Source of the DNA: Pseudomonas entomophila
GTDB lineage: Bacteria > Pseudomonadota > Gammaproteobacteria > Pseudomonadales > Pseudomonadaceae
Direction: 5' to 3'
DNA length: 64,000 bases
NCBI RefSeq assembly: GCF_023277925.1
Contig: NZ_CP063832.1
Span: forward strand, 2,434,001-2,498,000
Shown: positions 18,755 to 27,946 of the stretch, piece after piece
Position numbering within the stretch: the first letter of the stretch is position 1
Layout of the letters: each line of letters begins with the position of its first letter
Program-made: the position numbers and the translations under genes
The notes under the pieces: generated by a model
Told to the model about the DNA's origin: nothing
Databases searched by the model: none
The model's input: the letters and a program-made list of their open reading frames with translations, nothing else

Positions 18755-20419
18755 GTGGAACGCGAATACATGGAATTCGACGTGGTCATCGTCGGCGCAG
18801 GCCCGGCGGGCCTGTCCGCCGCCTGCCGCCTGAAGCAGAAGGCCGCCGAAGCCGGTAGCGAGATCAGCGTCTGCGTGGTCGAGAAAGGCTCCGAAGTCGG
18901 CGCCCACATCCTCTCCGGCGCGGTGTTCGAACCCCGCGCCCTGAACGAACTGTTCCCTGACTGGAAAGAACTTGGCGCGCCGCTGAACACCGAAGTGAAG
19001 CGCGATGACATCTATGTGCTCAAGGATGCCGCCAGCTCGACCAAGGTCCCCGACCTGTTCGTTCCGAAGACCATGCACAACCAGGGCAACTACATTATCT
19101 CCCTGGGCAACCTGTGCCGCTGGCTGGCCCAGCAGGCCGAGAACCTCGGTGTGGAGATCTACCCGGGCTTCGCCGCGCAAGAAGCGCTGTTCGATGAAAA
19201 CGGCGTGGTCCGCGGCATCGTCACCGGCGACTTGGGCGTCGACCGTGAAGGCCACCCGAAAGATGGCCTGTACACCCCGGGCATGGAACTGCGTGCCAAG
19301 TACACCCTGTTCGCCGAAGGCTGCCGTGGCCATATCGGCAAGCAGCTGATCAAGCGCTTCGACCTGGACAACGAATCCGATGTCCAGCACTACGGCATCG
19401 GCCTCAAGGAAATCTGGGAGATCGACCCAGCCAAGCATGAACAAGGCCTGGTGGTGCACACCGCCGGGTGGCCGCTGGACGTGATGAGCAAGGACAACAC
19501 TGGCGGCTCCTTCCTTTATCACCTGGAAAACAACCAGGTGGTGGTCGGCCTGATCGTCGACCTCTCCTACGCCAACCCATACCTCTCGCCGTTCGACGAG
19601 TTCCAGCGCCTCAAGCATCACCCGGTGATGGCCCAGTACCTCGAAGGCGGCAAGCGCATCAGCTACGGCGCCCGCGCCATCTGCAAGGGCGGCCTGAACT
19701 CGCTGCCCAAGATGGTGTTCAATGGCGGCGCGCTGATTGGTTGCGACCTGGGCACCCTGAACTTCTCCAAGATCAAGGGCAGCCACACCGCGATGAAGTC
19801 GGGCATGCTCGCCGCCGAAGCGGTGGCCGATGCACTGATCGCCGGCAGCGAGGGTGGCGACCAGCTCAATGGCTATGTCAGCGCCTTCAAGGCCAGTTGG
19901 CTGCATGAAGAGCTGTTCGCCAGCCGCAACTTCGGTCCGGCACTGCACAAGTTCGGCCCGCTGCTCGGCGGTGCGTTCAACTACGTCGACCAGAACTGGT
20001 TCGGCGGCAAGCTGCCGTTCACCCTGCACGACACCAAGCCGGACTACGCCTGCCTGAAGCTGGCGGCGGACTCGAAAAAGATCGACTACCCGAAACCAGA
20101 TGGCAAGCTCAGCTTCGACAAGCTCAGCTCGGTATTCCTCTCCAGCACCAACCATGAAGAGGAACAACCCTGCCACCTGAAGCTGACCGACCCGAATATC
20201 CCGATCGCCAGCAACCTGCCGCTGTATGACGAACCAGCCCAGCGCTACTGCCCGGCCGGCGTGTACGAAGTGGTCACCCAGGAAGACGGCAACAAGCGCT
20301 TCCAGATCAACGCGCAGAACTGCGTGCACTGCAAGACCTGCGATATCAAGGACCCGGCCCAGAACATCACCTGGGTCACCCCTGAAGGCGCGGGCGGGCC
20401 GAACTACCCGAACATGTAA
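18755..20419 (+). CDS. Electron transfer flavoprotein-ubiquinone oxidoreductase
   Basis: Membrane-associated FAD/[4Fe-4S] enzyme that oxidises reduced ETF and reduces ubiquinone. The 554-residue protein has a Rossmann FAD motif (VIVGAGPAGLSAACRL), the ubiquinone/membrane region in the middle, and the C-terminal 4Fe-4S ligand motif CVHCKTCDIKDP. The start is taken as GTG 18755 (VEREYMEFDVV), with AGGAGA six bases upstream. An ATG at 18770 would drop five residues. It is divergent from etfBA and ends before a strong terminator at 20439. Confidence 0.97.
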   Translation: MEREYMEFDVVIVGAGPAGLSAACRLKQKAAEAGSEISVCVVEKGSEVGAHILSGAVFEPRALNELFPDWKELGAPLNTEVKRDDIYVLKDAASSTKVPDLFVPKTMHNQGNYIISLGNLCRWLAQQAENLGVEIYPGFAAQEALFDENGVVRGIVTGDLGVDREGHPKDGLYTPGMELRAKYTLFAEGCRGHIGKQLIKRFDLDNESDVQHYGIGLKEIWEIDPAKHEQGLVVHTAGWPLDVMSKDNTGGSFLYHLENNQVVVGLIVDLSYANPYLSPFDEFQRLKHHPVMAQYLEGGKRISYGARAICKGGLNSLPKMVFNGGALIGCDLGTLNFSKIKGSHTAMKSGMLAAEAVADALIAGSEGGDQLNGYVSAFKASWLHEELFASRNFGPALHKFGPLLGGAFNYVDQNWFGGKLPFTLHDTKPDYACLKLAADSKKIDYPKPDGKLSFDKLSSVFLSSTNHEEEQPCHLKLTDPNIPIASNLPLYDEPAQRYCPAGVYEVVTQEDGNKRFQINAQNCVHCKTCDIKDPAQNITWVTPEGAGGPNYPNM

Positions 20420-20438
20420 GCGCTGCCCTTGCGGCAAG

Positions 20439-20475
20439 AAAAAGCCCCCTGGCCGTGAGGCCCGGGGGCTTTTTC
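20439..20475 (+). terminator. Rho-independent terminator of ETF-QO
   Basis: Long inverted arms (AAAAAGCCCCC and GGGGGCTTTTT, with inner GCC/GGC pairing) ending in a T-run, about 20 bp after the stop. The flanking A and T runs may let it work in both directions, but the facing MFS gene ends at 20539, too far away to say. Confidence 0.9.
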
Positions 20476-20538
20476 GTGAGTGGCAGTATCGGGCGGTTCT
20501 TGTTTTCTCGCACCACTCAGGACGCAGCCATCACTGAC

Positions 20539-21864
20539 TCATTTGTCACCACACAGGATCGGCATCGGCTCCACACCGAACACCAACAACTTCCTACGCC
20601 CGAAATACAATGCTGTCACCAGCCCAACCACGCCCATGACCAGACAAAAGCCGACACACACCCACGGGCTCCACGGCATCAGCGCAATCAGTGCCAGCGG
20701 CGTGGTGCTCGCCCACAGCGCATAGGCGACGTTGTAGGTGAAGGAAATGCCCGACACCCGGATTTCAGCCGGGAACAATCCGACCATCACCGACGGCACC
20801 ACCCCCACCACGCCACAGGACAACCCGGCCAGGGCATAGGCCAGCCAAGTCACGCCCCATTGCCCCACCAGGCTGGCATAGAGCGCACCAACGCCCAGCG
20901 GTAGCAACAGGCTGTAGATCATCAGCGCGCGCCAGGCGCCAATGCGGTCGACCAGTAAACCGGCCAGCACGCAACCGACATTAAGGAAGACGATACCCAC
21001 GCTGCTGAGCGCGAAGGTGTGCCCGGCGCTCATGGCGAAGCGCTGCTGCATCACCGTGGGCGTGATCACCACCAGCACCACTACCGCCGAGGTCAGCACG
21101 CAGGTCAGCAGCGCCGCCGGAATCAACGACCGGCGATGCTCACCCAGCACGCGGCGTAGCGGGAACGCCACCGGACGCGCCTGACGCTCACGCAGCGCCA
21201 GGAACACCGGTGTCTCGCTGAGCCAGCGGCGCAGCCAGACCCCGATCACCCCGAACACGCCCCCCAGCAGGAACGGGTAACGCCAGGCGTAATCGAGAAT
21301 TTCCTGGGGCGTGTAGAGCTGCGCCAGCAACGTCGCCGTCAGCGCCCCTAGCAGGTAACCGAAGGTCAACCCGGCTTGCAGGAAGCCCAGTGCATAGCCG
21401 CGCCGCCCAGCCGGAGCATGCTCGGCGACGAAGGTCCAGGCGCTGGGCACCTCGCCACCCACGGCGGCGCCCTGGAGGATACGCAGCGCCAGCAGGATCA
21501 GCGGCGCGGCATAACCGATGTCGGCGTAGGTCGGCATTACGCCGATCAGCAGGCAGGGCAGCGCCATCATCAGGATGCTCAGGCTGAACACCCGCTTGCG
21601 CCCCAGATGGTCGGCGAAGTGGGCCATCAGGATCCCGCCCAGCGGCCGCGCCAGGTAGCCCGTGACAAAGATCCCGAAGCTCTGCAGCAGGCGCAGCCAC
21701 TCCGGCATCTCAGGTGGGAAGAACAGCTGGCTGAGGGTCAGGGCGAAGAACACGAAGATGATGAAATCGTAGATTTCCAGGGCGCCGCCCAGCGCCGCCA
21801 GGCCCAAGGTCCGGTGGTCGCTGCGGCTGAACCGGGGCGCGCGGGCGGTATCGATGGCAGTCAT
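20539..21864 (-). CDS. MFS transporter, metabolite:H+ symporter type
   Basis: A 441-residue inner-membrane carrier with about twelve hydrophobic segments and the MHS-subfamily features. These are an N-terminal GGALEIYDFIIFVFFALTL, the loop motif GGILMAHFADHLGRKRVFS and ILQGAAVGGEVPSAW. Relatives carry organic acids, betaine/proline or aromatic acids by proton symport; the substrate cannot be named here. The gene stands alone between ETF-QO (convergent) and a receiver-domain gene, with no catabolic partner nearby. Confidence 0.88.
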   Translation of the reverse strand: MTAIDTARAPRFSRSDHRTLGLAALGGALEIYDFIIFVFFALTLSQLFFPPEMPEWLRLLQSFGIFVTGYLARPLGGILMAHFADHLGRKRVFSLSILMMALPCLLIGVMPTYADIGYAAPLILLALRILQGAAVGGEVPSAWTFVAEHAPAGRRGYALGFLQAGLTFGYLLGALTATLLAQLYTPQEILDYAWRYPFLLGGVFGVIGVWLRRWLSETPVFLALRERQARPVAFPLRRVLGEHRRSLIPAALLTCVLTSAVVVLVVITPTVMQQRFAMSAGHTFALSSVGIVFLNVGCVLAGLLVDRIGAWRALMIYSLLLPLGVGALYASLVGQWGVTWLAYALAGLSCGVVGVVPSVMVGLFPAEIRVSGISFTYNVAYALWASTTPLALIALMPWSPWVCVGFCLVMGVVGLVTALYFGRRKLLVFGVEPMPILCGDK

Positions 21865-21933
21865 GGCAGGTTCCGCAACTTGGCAAAAGGCCAGAGGATA
21901 GCAAATGCCGAGGGCATGGAACCGCGGGATGGC

Positions 21934-22419
21934 TCAGGACGGACGGCCAAACACTGTCTGGGCGAAGTTCATCCGGCGCTTGGGGTAACCGTTGCCGCCG
22001 GCCAGGCTCGGCGGCAACGGTATTTCACCCACCCGTAGCGGCATGTCGATGATCGCCATGAAGGTTTCCATGGCCTGATTGTCGGGTACACCGGGCAGGC
22101 TGACGCTCACGGCCTGGCGCTCGCCCACCGGGACGGCAGGAATCTTCAGTTTCAGGGAGTGGTAGAGCAAGGCATGCTGGATCTGCGCACTGACCCGGCA
22201 GAAACGCGCCAGGTCGACACCCGCGTGGCTGGCCAGCTCGATGTTGCCGACCAGCAGATTGAACGGCTGCAGGGCACTGTGCACCAGGCGCTGCAAGTCG
22301 TCGAAGCTCTCCACCGGGGCGATGCGGTAGTAGCCCAGGCCGTTGAGCAGTTTTTCCAGCTGCAGCCGCTGGTCGGGGTGCTCATCCGCGATGAGGATGC
22401 GCAAGGTCTTGTTCGGCAT
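21934..22419 (-). CDS. Stand-alone receiver-like protein lacking the phospho-acceptor Asp
   Basis: A 161-residue protein from ATG 22419 that starts MPNKTLRILIADEHPDQRLQ, typical of a response-regulator receiver domain (acidic pair D-E). Where the phosphorylated Asp is expected, the sequence reads FNLLVGNIEL, with Asn in its place. The region after about residue 110 is not a known output domain. Longer upstream reading frames exist (to 22572) but lack receiver similarity. It could work without phosphorylation as a binding protein. It lies next to the ECF sigma gene on the same strand, but a functional link is not shown. Confidence 0.75.
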   Translation of the reverse strand: MPNKTLRILIADEHPDQRLQLEKLLNGLGYYRIAPVESFDDLQRLVHSALQPFNLLVGNIELASHAGVDLARFCRVSAQIQHALLYHSLKLKIPAVPVGERQAVSVSLPGVPDNQAMETFMAIIDMPLRVGEIPLPPSLAGGNGYPKRRMNFAQTVFGRPS

Positions 22420-22590
22420 CGTCCGGGCCCAGGCAGCAAGGTGATGAATGAGGCTCCATGACCGAACTGCGCCCGTGAAGGCAAACGTCAGGCGCAGCGC
22501 CTGAGCGGGGTCTTTATTGATAGTTGCCTTGAAACATCCAGAAATCAAGTTGCCACTACAGGAAATTTTCACCCGTGCCTCACGGGGTGT

Positions 22591-23094
22591 TCAGGATTCC
22601 CAGAGGCGCATGCGCACGCGGCAGTGCTTCATGGCATTGACGATGTGCTTTTCCACCAGGCTGCGAGAGATACCCAGGCGCTCGGCGATCTGCTGGTGGG
22701 ACAGGCCGTCGATCTTGCGCAGCAGGAAGCTGTCACGGCATTGCACGCTCAACTCATTCAGGGCGCGCTGCATCAAGGCCAGGCGCTGGTCGAGTTGCAT
22801 GCCCTGTACAGGGGCCGGGCTGTGCCAGCGCTCGTCGCTGTCGAGTATTTCCAGCGGCTCGGCCTGGCGGATCTGCTGACGGCGATGGCGATCGACCACC
22901 AGGTTCAGGGCCGTGCGGTAGAGGAACGCGCGCGGATGTTCGATCTGCTCGCCTTCGCCACGCTCCAGCACCCGCAGGTAAGCGTCATGGGCGACATCCT
23001 CCGCGGCCTGGCGATTGCCCAGGCGTGCGGAAAGGAAACTCACCAATTCGCGATAGTAATGTTCCACGACGGCACCTGGCGTTTCCCTGCACAC
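22591..23094 (-). CDS. ECF sigma factor, FecI-like
   Basis: A 167-residue group IV sigma factor with region 2 (VEHYYRELVSFLSARLGNRQ, AEDVAHDAYLRVLE, HPRAFLYRTALNLVVDRHRR) and region 4 (ALNELSVQCRDSFLLRKIDG, SHQQIAERLGISRSLVEKHI). It is closest to iron-starvation FecI-type sigmas. No FecR-type anti-sigma or TonB receptor gene is adjacent, unlike the usual triad. The start is probably GTG 23094 (AGGT upstream); a GTG ten codons later is possible. A Fur-like box lies just upstream (23149-23167). It is divergent from the pyoverdine efflux operon. It is too short and lacks the sequence I would expect for PvdS. Confidence 0.85.
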   Translation of the reverse strand: MCRETPGAVVEHYYRELVSFLSARLGNRQAAEDVAHDAYLRVLERGEGEQIEHPRAFLYRTALNLVVDRHRRQQIRQAEPLEILDSDERWHSPAPVQGMQLDQRLALMQRALNELSVQCRDSFLLRKIDGLSHQQIAERLGISRSLVEKHIVNAMKHCRVRMRLWES

Positions 23095-23148
23095 GCACTG
23101 ACCTGCAGGGCGCGGGTCTGGATGATATCAGCGTGCGATCTTACAAAT

Positions 23149-23167
23149 TATAATGATTCTCAGCAAC
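23149..23167. promoter_or_regulatory. Fur-like box between the ECF sigma gene and pvdR
   Basis: TATAATGATTCTCAGCAAC matches 13 of 19 positions of GATAATGATAATCATTATC. TATAAT occurs on both strands within or beside it, so the box would overlap -10 elements. It is better placed to repress the sigma gene (55 bp from its start) than pvdR, which has its own PvdS-type box. Confidence 0.55.
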
Positions 23168-23191
23168 ACGGAGTTCAGCCACCACCGCCGT

Positions 23192-23215
23192 TAAATCGCC
23201 CTGCCCGGCATTCGT
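23192..23215 (+). promoter_or_regulatory. PvdS iron-starvation box of pvdRT-opmQ
   Basis: TAAAT (23192-23196), 16 bp, CGT (23213-23215): an exact match to the published PvdS promoter consensus TAAAT-N16/17-CGT. It lies 65 bp upstream of the pvdR ATG in the same orientation. Confidence 0.8.
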
Positions 23216-23280
23216 TTAACTGGCACCCCCGGGAACGCGCCCCTGCCGTTCTCGGCCACTCCCTCCGGCTGGAAGTCCGC

Positions 23281-24456
23281 ATGACTCGCACATCCAACAC
23301 TCGCCGCCTGGCCTGCGCCACACTGGGCCTGCTTGGCCTGGGCTGCCTGCTGGCCTGGAAGGCCATGCCCTTCGGCGGCGCCCCCGTCAGCACCGTGCCG
23401 GTGACCCGCGCCGACATCGAAAGCAGCGTCACTGCATTGGGCACCCTGCAACCCAGGCGCTATGTCGATGTCGGCGCCCAGGCGTCCGGACAGATCCGCA
23501 AGTTGCATGTCGAAGCCGGCGATGAAGTGCGCCAAGGCCAGTTGCTGGTCGAGATCGACCCCTCCACGCAGCAGGCCAAGCTGGACGCCGGACGCTTCTC
23601 TATCGAAAACCTCAAGGCCCAGCTCGCCGAGCAACGCGCCCAGTTCGTCCTCGCCCAGCAGCAGTACCAGCGCCAGCACGACCTGGCCGCCGCCGGCGCC
23701 ACCCGCCAGGAAGACCTGCAGGCCGCCCAGGCGCAGCTGAAAGTGACCCAGGCGCGCATCGACATGTACCTGGCCCAGATCCGCCAGGCCCAGGCCAGCC
23801 TGCGCAGCGACGAGGCGGAGTTGGGCTATACCCGCATCTACGCCCCCATGGACGGCACCGTGGTGGCGGTGGACGCCCGTGAGGGGCAAACCCTCAACGC
23901 CCAGCAGCAGACGCCCTTGATCCTGCGCATCGCCAAACTGTCGCCGATGACAGTCTGGGCCCAGGTTTCCGAAGCGGACATCGGCAAGGTCAAACCCGGT
24001 ATGACCGCCTACTTCACGACACTGGCCGGCGGCAAGCGGCGCTGGAGCAGCACCGTCAGGCAGATCCTGCCGATCCCGCCCAAGCCACTGGAGCAGTCCG
24101 GCCAGGGCAGCGGCAGCCCGGCCAGCGCCACGGCCGGCACCAGCGCCAGCAAGGTGGTGCAATACACCGTGCTGCTGGATGTCGAGAACCCCGACGGCGC
24201 CCTGATGGCCGAAATGACCACCCAGGTGTTCTTCGTTGCCGGCCAGGCCAGCCAGGTGCTCAGCGCCCCGCTGGCGGCACTCGACGAAACGCCCGGCAGC
24301 GCACTGCGCCTGGCCCAGGTGCTGAACGCCGACGGCAAGGTCGAGGCGCGCCAGGTGCGCACCGGGCTGAGCGACCGGTTGCGCGTGCAGATCCTCGACG
24401 GCCTGCGCGAAGGCGAGCGCCTGGTCATCGGCGCGCCTGCCGCCAGCGGAGGCTGA
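23281..24456 (+). CDS. pvdR: Periplasmic adaptor of the PvdRT-OpmQ pyoverdine efflux pump
   Basis: MacA-type membrane fusion protein of 391 aa. It has an N-terminal membrane anchor ([20 protein letters not shown]), a barrel/lipoyl half ([40 protein letters not shown]), a coiled-coil hairpin rich in Gln/Ala (about 95-185) and a second lipoyl half ([19 protein letters not shown]). It links PvdT to OmpQ so that pyoverdine leaves or is recycled from the periplasm. ATG 23281 is preceded by GGAAG. The reading frame stays open far upstream, but that part overlaps the sigma gene and the promoter. A 1-bp gap separates it from pvdT. Confidence 0.93.
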   Translation: MTRTSNTRRLACATLGLLGLGCLLAWKAMPFGGAPVSTVPVTRADIESSVTALGTLQPRRYVDVGAQASGQIRKLHVEAGDEVRQGQLLVEIDPSTQQAKLDAGRFSIENLKAQLAEQRAQFVLAQQQYQRQHDLAAAGATRQEDLQAAQAQLKVTQARIDMYLAQIRQAQASLRSDEAELGYTRIYAPMDGTVVAVDAREGQTLNAQQQTPLILRIAKLSPMTVWAQVSEADIGKVKPGMTAYFTTLAGGKRRWSSTVRQILPIPPKPLEQSGQGSGSPASATAGTSASKVVQYTVLLDVENPDGALMAEMTTQVFFVAGQASQVLSAPLAALDETPGSALRLAQVLNADGKVEARQVRTGLSDRLRVQILDGLREGERLVIGAPAASGG

Positions 24457-24457
24457 G

Positions 24458-26422
24458 ATGAGCGCCCCCCTGATCGAGCTGTGCGATATCCGCAAAGTTT
24501 ATGGCGGTATCGATTCGCCCAAGGTGGAAGTGCTGCGCGGCATCAGCCTGAGCATCCACCCCGGCGAATTCGTCGCCATCGTCGGCGCCTCGGGCTCCGG
24601 CAAGTCCACGCTGATGAACATCCTCGGCTGCCTCGACCGCCCGACGTCCGGCAGCTACCGCTTCGCCGGCCGCGATGTGGCGGAGCTGGACAGCGATGAA
24701 CTGGCCTGGCTGCGCCGCGAAGCGTTCGGCTTCGTGTTTCAGGGCTACCACCTGATCCCTTCGGGCTCGGCCCAGGAGAACGTCGAGATGCCGGCCATCT
24801 ACGCCGGCACGCCACCCGCCGAGCGCCACGCTCGTGCCCTCGCCCTGCTCGAGCGCCTGGGCCTGGCCAGCCGCATCGGCAACCGCCCGCACCAGCTTTC
24901 CGGCGGCCAGCAACAGCGCGTGTCGATTGCCCGGGCCTTGATGAACGGCGGCCATATCATTCTCGCCGACGAGCCCACCGGCGCCCTGGACAGCCACAGT
25001 GGCGCCGAGGTCATGACCCTGCTCGACGAGCTGGCCAGCCAGGGCCACGTGATCATCCTCATTACCCACGACCGTGAAGTGGCGGCGCGCGCGCAACGCA
25101 TCATCGAGATCCGCGACGGCCAGATGGTCAGCGATTCGTCCGCCGCGCAACCCGCGCCAACGCAACCCGAGCAGTTGCAGGCCAACGACCTGCGCCAGCG
25201 CCTGGACCGCGGCGCCCTCCTCAAGGGCGCCTGGAAAGGCGAGATGATCGAAGCCCTGCAGGCCGCCTGGCGGGTCATGTGGATCAACCGCTTCCGCACC
25301 GCCCTGACCCTGCTCGGCATCATCATCGGCGTGGCCTCGGTGGTGGTCATGCTGGCGGTGGGTGAAGGCAGCAAGCGCCAGGTGATGGCGCAGATGGCGG
25401 CGTTCGGTTCCAACATTCTCTACCTCAACGGCAAGCGTGCCACCCCGCAGGAGCCTGGCGGCATCGTCACCCTCGACGATGTCGCGGCCATCGGCGAACT
25501 GCCGCAAGTACTGCATGTCATGCCGGTGATCGGTGGCCAGTTGATGGTACGCCAGGGCAACAGCAGCCAACGATTCTATGTCGGCGGTAACAACACCTGG
25601 TTCCCTGCCATCTTCAACTGGCCGGTGGTCGAAGGCACGTTCTTCAGCGAAGCCGACGAAGCCAGCGGCGCGGCAGTGGCGGTGATCGGCCAGAAGGTGC
25701 GCAGCAAGATGTTCGGCGAAGGCAGCAACCCGCTGGGGCAGTACCTGCTGATCGGCAACGTGCCGTTCCAGGTGGTCGGCATCCTTGCGGCCAAGGGCGC
25801 CAGTTCCGGCAGCGAAGACAGCGACGAGCGCATCGTCGTGCCCTACTCCGCGGCATCCATTCGCCTGTTTGGCAGCCAAGACCCGGAATACGTGGCCATC
25901 GCCGCCATCGACTCGCGCCGGGTGAACGAGACCGAAGCCGCCATCGACCGCCTGCTGCGCCAGCGCCACCAGGGCAAGCACGACTTCGAGCTGACCAACG
26001 ACGCCGCGCTGATCCAGGCCGAGGCCCGCACCCAGAACAGTTTGTCGCTGATGCTCGGGGCGATCGCCGCGATCTCGCTGCTGGTCGGCGGCATCGGGGT
26101 GATGAACATCATGCTCATGACCGTGCGTGAACGCACCCGCGAGATCGGCATCCGCATGGCCACCGGCGCCCGCCAGCGCGACATCCTGCGCCAGTTCCTC
26201 ACCGAAGCGGTGATGCTGTCGATGGTCGGCGGCGTCACCGGTATCGGTATCGCCCTGCTCGTCGGCGGCGGCTTGCTGCTGGCCGACATCGCCGTGGCCT
26301 TCGCCCTGCCCGCCATCCTCGGCGCCTTCGCCTGCGCGGTGATCACCGGCGTGGTGTTCGGCTTCATGCCGGCGCGCAAGGCCGCCCGCCTCGACCCGGT
26401 CAAAGCCCTTACCAGCGAATAG
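24458..26422 (+). CDS. pvdT: ATPase/permease of the PvdRT-OpmQ pyoverdine efflux pump
   Basis: MacB-type fused ABC protein of 654 aa. The N-terminal ATPase has Walker A GASGSGKS, the signature LSGGQQQR and Walker [13 protein letters not shown] FtsX-like permease half follows: a first helix near 278-300 ([20 protein letters not shown]), a large periplasmic MacB_PCD domain and three C-terminal helices. It drives siderophore export with PvdR and OpmQ. Its place in a pvdS-boxed operon beside pvdP and pvdH is what identifies it as PvdT rather than a general macrolide-type MacB. Confidence 0.93.
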   Translation: MSAPLIELCDIRKVYGGIDSPKVEVLRGISLSIHPGEFVAIVGASGSGKSTLMNILGCLDRPTSGSYRFAGRDVAELDSDELAWLRREAFGFVFQGYHLIPSGSAQENVEMPAIYAGTPPAERHARALALLERLGLASRIGNRPHQLSGGQQQRVSIARALMNGGHIILADEPTGALDSHSGAEVMTLLDELASQGHVIILITHDREVAARAQRIIEIRDGQMVSDSSAAQPAPTQPEQLQANDLRQRLDRGALLKGAWKGEMIEALQAAWRVMWINRFRTALTLLGIIIGVASVVVMLAVGEGSKRQVMAQMAAFGSNILYLNGKRATPQEPGGIVTLDDVAAIGELPQVLHVMPVIGGQLMVRQGNSSQRFYVGGNNTWFPAIFNWPVVEGTFFSEADEASGAAVAVIGQKVRSKMFGEGSNPLGQYLLIGNVPFQVVGILAAKGASSGSEDSDERIVVPYSAASIRLFGSQDPEYVAIAAIDSRRVNETEAAIDRLLRQRHQGKHDFELTNDAALIQAEARTQNSLSLMLGAIAAISLLVGGIGVMNIMLMTVRERTREIGIRMATGARQRDILRQFLTEAVMLSMVGGVTGIGIALLVGGGLLLADIAVAFALPAILGAFACAVITGVVFGFMPARKAARLDPVKALTSE

Positions 26423-26425
26423 CCC

Positions 26426-27829
26426 ATGACAATCCCCAGCCGTATCAGCCTGTTGAGCCTCAGCCTTTGCCTCGCCGCCTGCAGCAGCCCGCCGCCACCG
26501 ATGGCGGGCATCGACGCTCCGCCTACCTGGCAAGGCATGACCGACCCGACGCAGCCCTTGCCGGACCGGCAATGGTGGCAGGCATTCGCCAGTACCGAGC
26601 TGGATCGCCTGGTCGAGCGTGCCCGTCAGAACAGCCACGACCTTGCCGCCGCAGCGGCGCGGGTGCGCCAGGCCCAGGCCAGCGCGGTGATCGCCGGGGC
26701 GCCACTGTTGCCCGAAGTGCAGTCAGGCCTGGATGGCTCCCGCCAGCGCTTGTTACGTGGCGAAGGCAACGACCAGCTCGACGCCAGCAGCCGCGAGCGC
26801 ACCAGCACCTCGTTCGGTGCTCGGTTAAGCGCCAGTTACGAGATCGATTTCTGGGGCGGCCTGCGCGCCACCCGCGACAGCGCCCTGCGCAGCCTGGACG
26901 CCAGCCGTTTCGATCGCCAGACCGTGGAGCTGACCCTGACCGGCGCCGTGGCCGACAGCTACTTGCTGGGCCTGGCCCTGGAGGAGCAGCTGCGCATCGC
27001 CCGCCTTAACTTGGAAAACGCCCGGGATGTGCTCGGGCTGGTCGAGGCCCGTGAGCGCTCGGGCTCGGCCACACGCCTGGAGCTGGCCCAGCAACGCAGC
27101 CTGGTGGCAGCCCAGGAACGCCAGGTACCGCTGCTCGAGCAACGCCGGCAGGACAACCGGGTGACCTTGGCCACACTGCTGGGTGATCCGCTGCAAGCCC
27201 TGCCCACCAGTACCGAAACCATCGACGCGCTGCATTGGCCCGGTATCGGCAGTGGCGTGCCCAGCGAACTGCTCGGGCGGCGCCCGGACATCGCCGCCGC
27301 CGAGGCGCGCCTGGCGGCGGCCAGCGCCAACGTCCAAGTGGCCAGGGCCGCCATGCTGCCGCGCCTGGTGCTAGGGGCGACCCTGGGCAGCGGTGCGCGC
27401 ACCTTCGCCAACCTCGGCGACAGCCCTTACTACACCCTCACCGCCGGCCTCACCGCGCCCATCTTCAACAATGGCCGGTTGAGCGCAGCCCGTGACCTGG
27501 CCCGCGCCGAACAAGAAGAGCTGCTTGAAAAATACCGAGCCAGCATCCTGGCGGGCTTCGCCGATGTGGAAAAAGCCCTGAATGCCATCGCTGGCGTGGA
27601 ACGCCAGCGCCAGTGGCAAGATCAGGAAGTGGAGCAGGCACGCCTGGCCTTCGACCTGGCCCAACGACGCTATGCAGCGGGGGCCGAGACGCTGCTGACG
27701 GTCCTGGAGACCCAGCGCACGCTCTACCTGGCACAGGATCAGCAGGCACAACTGCGCCTGGCGCGGTTACAGGGGAGCGTGGCGTTGTACAAGGCGCTGG
27801 GGGGAGGATGGCAGGCGCCGAAGGCGTGA
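26426..27829 (+). CDS. opmQ: Outer-membrane channel of the PvdRT-OpmQ efflux pump
   Basis: TolC-like outer-membrane lipoprotein of 467 aa with lipobox LAAC near residue 19 (SLCLAACSS). The NodT-family layout shows twice-repeated helical/strand halves: DLAAAAARVRQAQASAVIAG, SASYEIDFWGGLRATRDSAL, RRPDIAAAEARLAAASANVQ and LTAGLTAPIFNNGRLSAARD. It forms the trimeric exit duct for the PvdRT pump. It starts 3 bp after pvdT, ending the three-gene operon. A REP palindrome follows. Confidence 0.93.
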   Translation: MTIPSRISLLSLSLCLAACSSPPPPMAGIDAPPTWQGMTDPTQPLPDRQWWQAFASTELDRLVERARQNSHDLAAAAARVRQAQASAVIAGAPLLPEVQSGLDGSRQRLLRGEGNDQLDASSRERTSTSFGARLSASYEIDFWGGLRATRDSALRSLDASRFDRQTVELTLTGAVADSYLLGLALEEQLRIARLNLENARDVLGLVEARERSGSATRLELAQQRSLVAAQERQVPLLEQRRQDNRVTLATLLGDPLQALPTSTETIDALHWPGIGSGVPSELLGRRPDIAAAEARLAAASANVQVARAAMLPRLVLGATLGSGARTFANLGDSPYYTLTAGLTAPIFNNGRLSAARDLARAEQEELLEKYRASILAGFADVEKALNAIAGVERQRQWQDQEVEQARLAFDLAQRRYAAGAETLLTVLETQRTLYLAQDQQAQLRLARLQGSVALYKALGGGWQAPKA

Positions 27830-27886
27830 GAACCCGCGGTGCCCTTCTGTGAGGGCATCGCCTTACTACAGAGCCGGCCTCCCGAT

Positions 27887-27910
27887 GTTCGCCGGCAAGT
27901 CGGCTCCTAC
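27887..27910. repeat. REP palindrome
   Basis: GTTCGCCGGCAAGTCGGCTCCTAC, with a degraded partner just to the left (27871-27880), between the convergent opmQ and pvdP genes. Confidence 0.7.
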
Positions 27911-27946
27911 GGGGATACATTCAGCGCGATGCCGGCGAACGGGCCC

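Noticed and set aside
24425..26638. A 737-codon minus-strand frame opposite pvdT
   Set aside because: Antisense shadow of a convincing ABC transporter gene, with composition typical of a complement frame (His, Gly, Asp, Val rich).
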